From Cohnella silvisoli (GTDB lineage: Bacteria; Bacillota; Bacilli; Paenibacillales; Paenibacillaceae): DNA of 64,000 nucleotides. The notes under the pieces are model-generated. The model saw only the letters and a list, made by a program, of their open reading frames with translations, searched no databases and was not told the DNA's origin. Positions 63,301 to 64,000 of this stretch are shown in pieces. The stretch is from contig NZ_JAIOAP010000025.1 in NCBI RefSeq assembly GCF_021190915.1, positions 26,340 through 90,339 on the forward strand, in the 5' to 3' direction. Each line of letters begins with the position of its first letter. Position 1 is the first letter of the stretch. The position numbers and the translations under genes were made by a program.

Positions 63301-64000
63301 GGGAAGCATTAAGCCATGCGGATGTTCCCTACGAGAAATTAATAGAGCTTTCCGGGCGAGGAACGGAATCCTCGCGCAATCCGTTGTTCGATACGATGCT
63401 TATTTACCATAACCAGTTAGAGACCACGTTCACCAGCTTTGAGGCGGGCGGCTGTCGCTTCGAGCAAATCCAGGTGGATACCAGCACTTCCAAATTGGAT
63501 CTGAAGCTGGACGTCTATCCCGAACGATCGGGTGCTTTAACTTGTGTATGGGAATTCAATGAGTTGTTGTTCCGTCGCGAGACGGTCGAGAAGATGGCCC
63601 GCCAATTCGTCAGGCTGGCGGAATGGATCGCGAAGGATCCGGATTTGAAAACGGGCGGCATCGACTTGTTGTCGAAAGAGGAGCATCATCAGGTCGTTAA
63701 TACGTTTAACGCTACCATAGCGCCGTTTCCGCGAGAGCTGACGCTGCCCGAGCTGTTTCGCAGGCAAGCGGAAGCCGCTCCCGACAAGCTTGCCGCGTCG
63801 TTCGAAGCCGGATCGCTTACCTACCGGGAACTGGACGAGAGAGCCAACCGGATTGCCCGCAAGCTTCTGGCGACCGGTCTGCGATCCGGGGAACCCGTCG
63901 GGCTCATGGCGGAGCGCTCGCCGGAGCTGCTGGCGGGTTTGCTCGGGATATTGAAAGCCGGAGGCGCATACGTCCCGCTGCCGCCGGACTTCCCGGAAGA
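60333..64000 (+). CDS. Acyl-ligase/NRPS: FAAL-like, T, C, A (continues beyond the window)
   Basis: At least 1222 residues visible, with no stop before the window ends. ATG 60333 follows GGGAGGTACA. Residues 1-580 are a fatty-acyl-AMP-ligase-like domain: FSSGSTGQPKGVILTH (about 168), WLPLTHDMGLIGFHLGP (about 208) and the YGMAEATLAV motif, as in MycA/PksJ loading domains. A carrier domain (GGNSLKA, about 613), a condensation domain (about 685-1105) with HHIASDG (about 814), and the start of an A domain (LTYRELDE about 1163, LKAGGAYVPLPPDFPE at the end) follow. It would activate a fatty or hydroxy acid and attach it to the first amino acid. Specificity of the A domain is outside the window. Confidence 0.92.
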   Translation, partial: MKPYVHLADMLEYEARNGKGIVFIHKKSETRMSYRELYDLGMKLAQRLHMRGWHSRDEVVLQIDDQCAFVVGFWGCMLGGFIPVPITTGGNEENRVKFQQVWGTLNRPRLLTDSEPLEAEASEIRDDKEVFYLRLDDLEGRVSESLGSDTVSEFEPFMPSGNDIAFLQFSSGSTGQPKGVILTHANLLSNMNAFIASSGTTDRDCTLNWLPLTHDMGLIGFHLGPIYAGMDQYLMQPAQFMLDPMLWLAKVNEHRITAIASPNFGYKHFLGCFKKDESIGWDLSCVKLIFNGAEPISADWAERFLQLLAPSGLKPEAMFPVYGMAEATLAVTFPPPGERLVSVIVEAGSLLLGKPVKHAKDNDRRTVTFVDVGYPVAQCEVAIRGDADNPLPEGTVGHILIRGSNVTRGYYNAPEASAGALAPGGWLRTGDVGFMQDGRLVITGRFKDIIFVRGQNVYPHDLEKRAEAVDGVGYGKVAACGAPNADLGEDEIVLFVQHRGKPEKFLPLAERLKRQLSRETGFDIGRVVPIRLIPRTTSGKIQRYKLAERLSLGEWDAVFGELEALRLAVEIKEETSSYATQDEHPDLIRLMGIWREALGVSSVHADDHFQESGGNSLKAAQALAGIRKLWGAELSLRDIFEFPTPRLLLERIRREELVPFVTSGGLFEEVQFAGGAEGDRFPASTAQKRMALLEQAEGIGCAYHIPVVLSVDGPLSSDSVAEALQSLTDRHETLRTSYHWEHGQLLQEVHSSGSAKVELRIFCCASDGFPKCDEWNDEELNGLLTPFDLSLPPLIRAALWTDEANSHRLALNVHHIASDGIGMNVLMQEFAALLNGEHLPLLKVSYKQFAVWEQRNQATKTESIAYWSREVANEAPSLNWPDTSIRPIRRTFRGGAVRAVVPSEAAMAWNRHARSNNGTISSLLLSLHAIILQRYCLQSEFAIGLLLAGRSHPDTQGMVGMFNNYIPVRMESVGEGTFREHWNRSRDKLWEALSHADVPYEKLIELSGRGTESSRNPLFDTMLIYHNQLETTFTSFEAGGCRFEQIQVDTSTSKLDLKLDVYPERSGALTCVWEFNELLFRRETVEKMARQFVRLAEWIAKDPDLKTGGIDLLSKEEHHQVVNTFNATIAPFPRELTLPELFRRQAEAAPDKLAASFEAGSLTYRELDERANRIARKLLATGLRSGEPVGLMAERSPELLAGLLGILKAGGAYVPLPPDFPE

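Overview
The window looks like a chromosomal segment of a soil or plant-associated member of the Paenibacillaceae (Paenibacillus/Cohnella type). The reasons are strong GGAGG ribosome sites, frequent GTG/TTG starts, YesM/YesN-type two-component systems beside Lpl/YtcP-type sugar ABC cassettes, GntR-LacI hybrid repressors, large multidomain secreted carbohydrate enzymes, and a Bacillales-style NRPS cluster. No rRNA, tRNA, CRISPR array or prophage was recognised.

Layout. (a) 1-12.2 kb: the end of an unknown gene, then a pectin/rhamnogalacturonan-type utilisation locus: SGNH esterase, GntR-LacI repressor on the minus strand, divergent operators, an ABC sugar importer (binding protein and two permeases), a 1671-residue secreted protein with three F5/8C domains and two pectate-lyase-like beta-helices, and a second SGNH esterase. 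(b) 12.2-13.2 kb: a scar made of a frameshifted transposase fragment fused to the tail of a lost secreted protein. (c) 13.3-24.9 kb: a second sugar locus with a YesMN two-component pair (minus), a divergent Lpl-type importer, a GH31 glycosidase and a large secreted DUF4832-like protein. (d) 25-29.3 kb: a lone sensor kinase, a Uma2-family protein and an OmpR-type two-component pair. (e) 29.4-30.3 kb: an array of 18 non-coding tandem repeats of about 52 bp. (f) 30.4-37.8 kb: a tightly packed operon with a binding-protein-like lipoprotein, ABC ATPase, membrane-fusion lipoprotein, FtsX-type permease, a second ABC ATPase carrying an AbrB-like tail, and a small sigma factor. (g) 38.1-48.1 kb: a third sugar locus (YesMN pair, ABC importer, glutaminase-A-like enzyme, SGNH esterase). 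(h) 48.2-64 kb: a GntR-LacI regulator with a duplicated promoter, directly followed by a nonribosomal peptide cluster: two NRPS proteins, Sfp-type phosphopantetheinyl transferase, SyrD/PvdE-like exporter, type II thioesterase, and an acyl-ligase/NRPS that runs off the window.

How it works together. The three sugar importers have no ATPase of their own and presumably share a MsmX-type ATPase encoded elsewhere. Each binding-protein gene is followed by a strong hairpin, probably to keep its mRNA in excess over the downstream genes. Regulation appears local: repressor operators around 2.8-2.96 kb, a box shared by two promoters of the third locus, and several cre-like sites.

The most interesting system is the NRPS cluster. 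Both internal NRPS proteins start with only the C-terminal lobe of a condensation domain. The first has a Phe-type adenylation code. The second has a methyltransferase inserted between adenylation motifs A2 and A3 together with a Cys-like code, which suggests S-methyl-cysteine. The third starts with a fatty-acyl-AMP-ligase-like domain, so a lipopeptide is likely. All functional statements come from reading motifs by eye; no database search was run.
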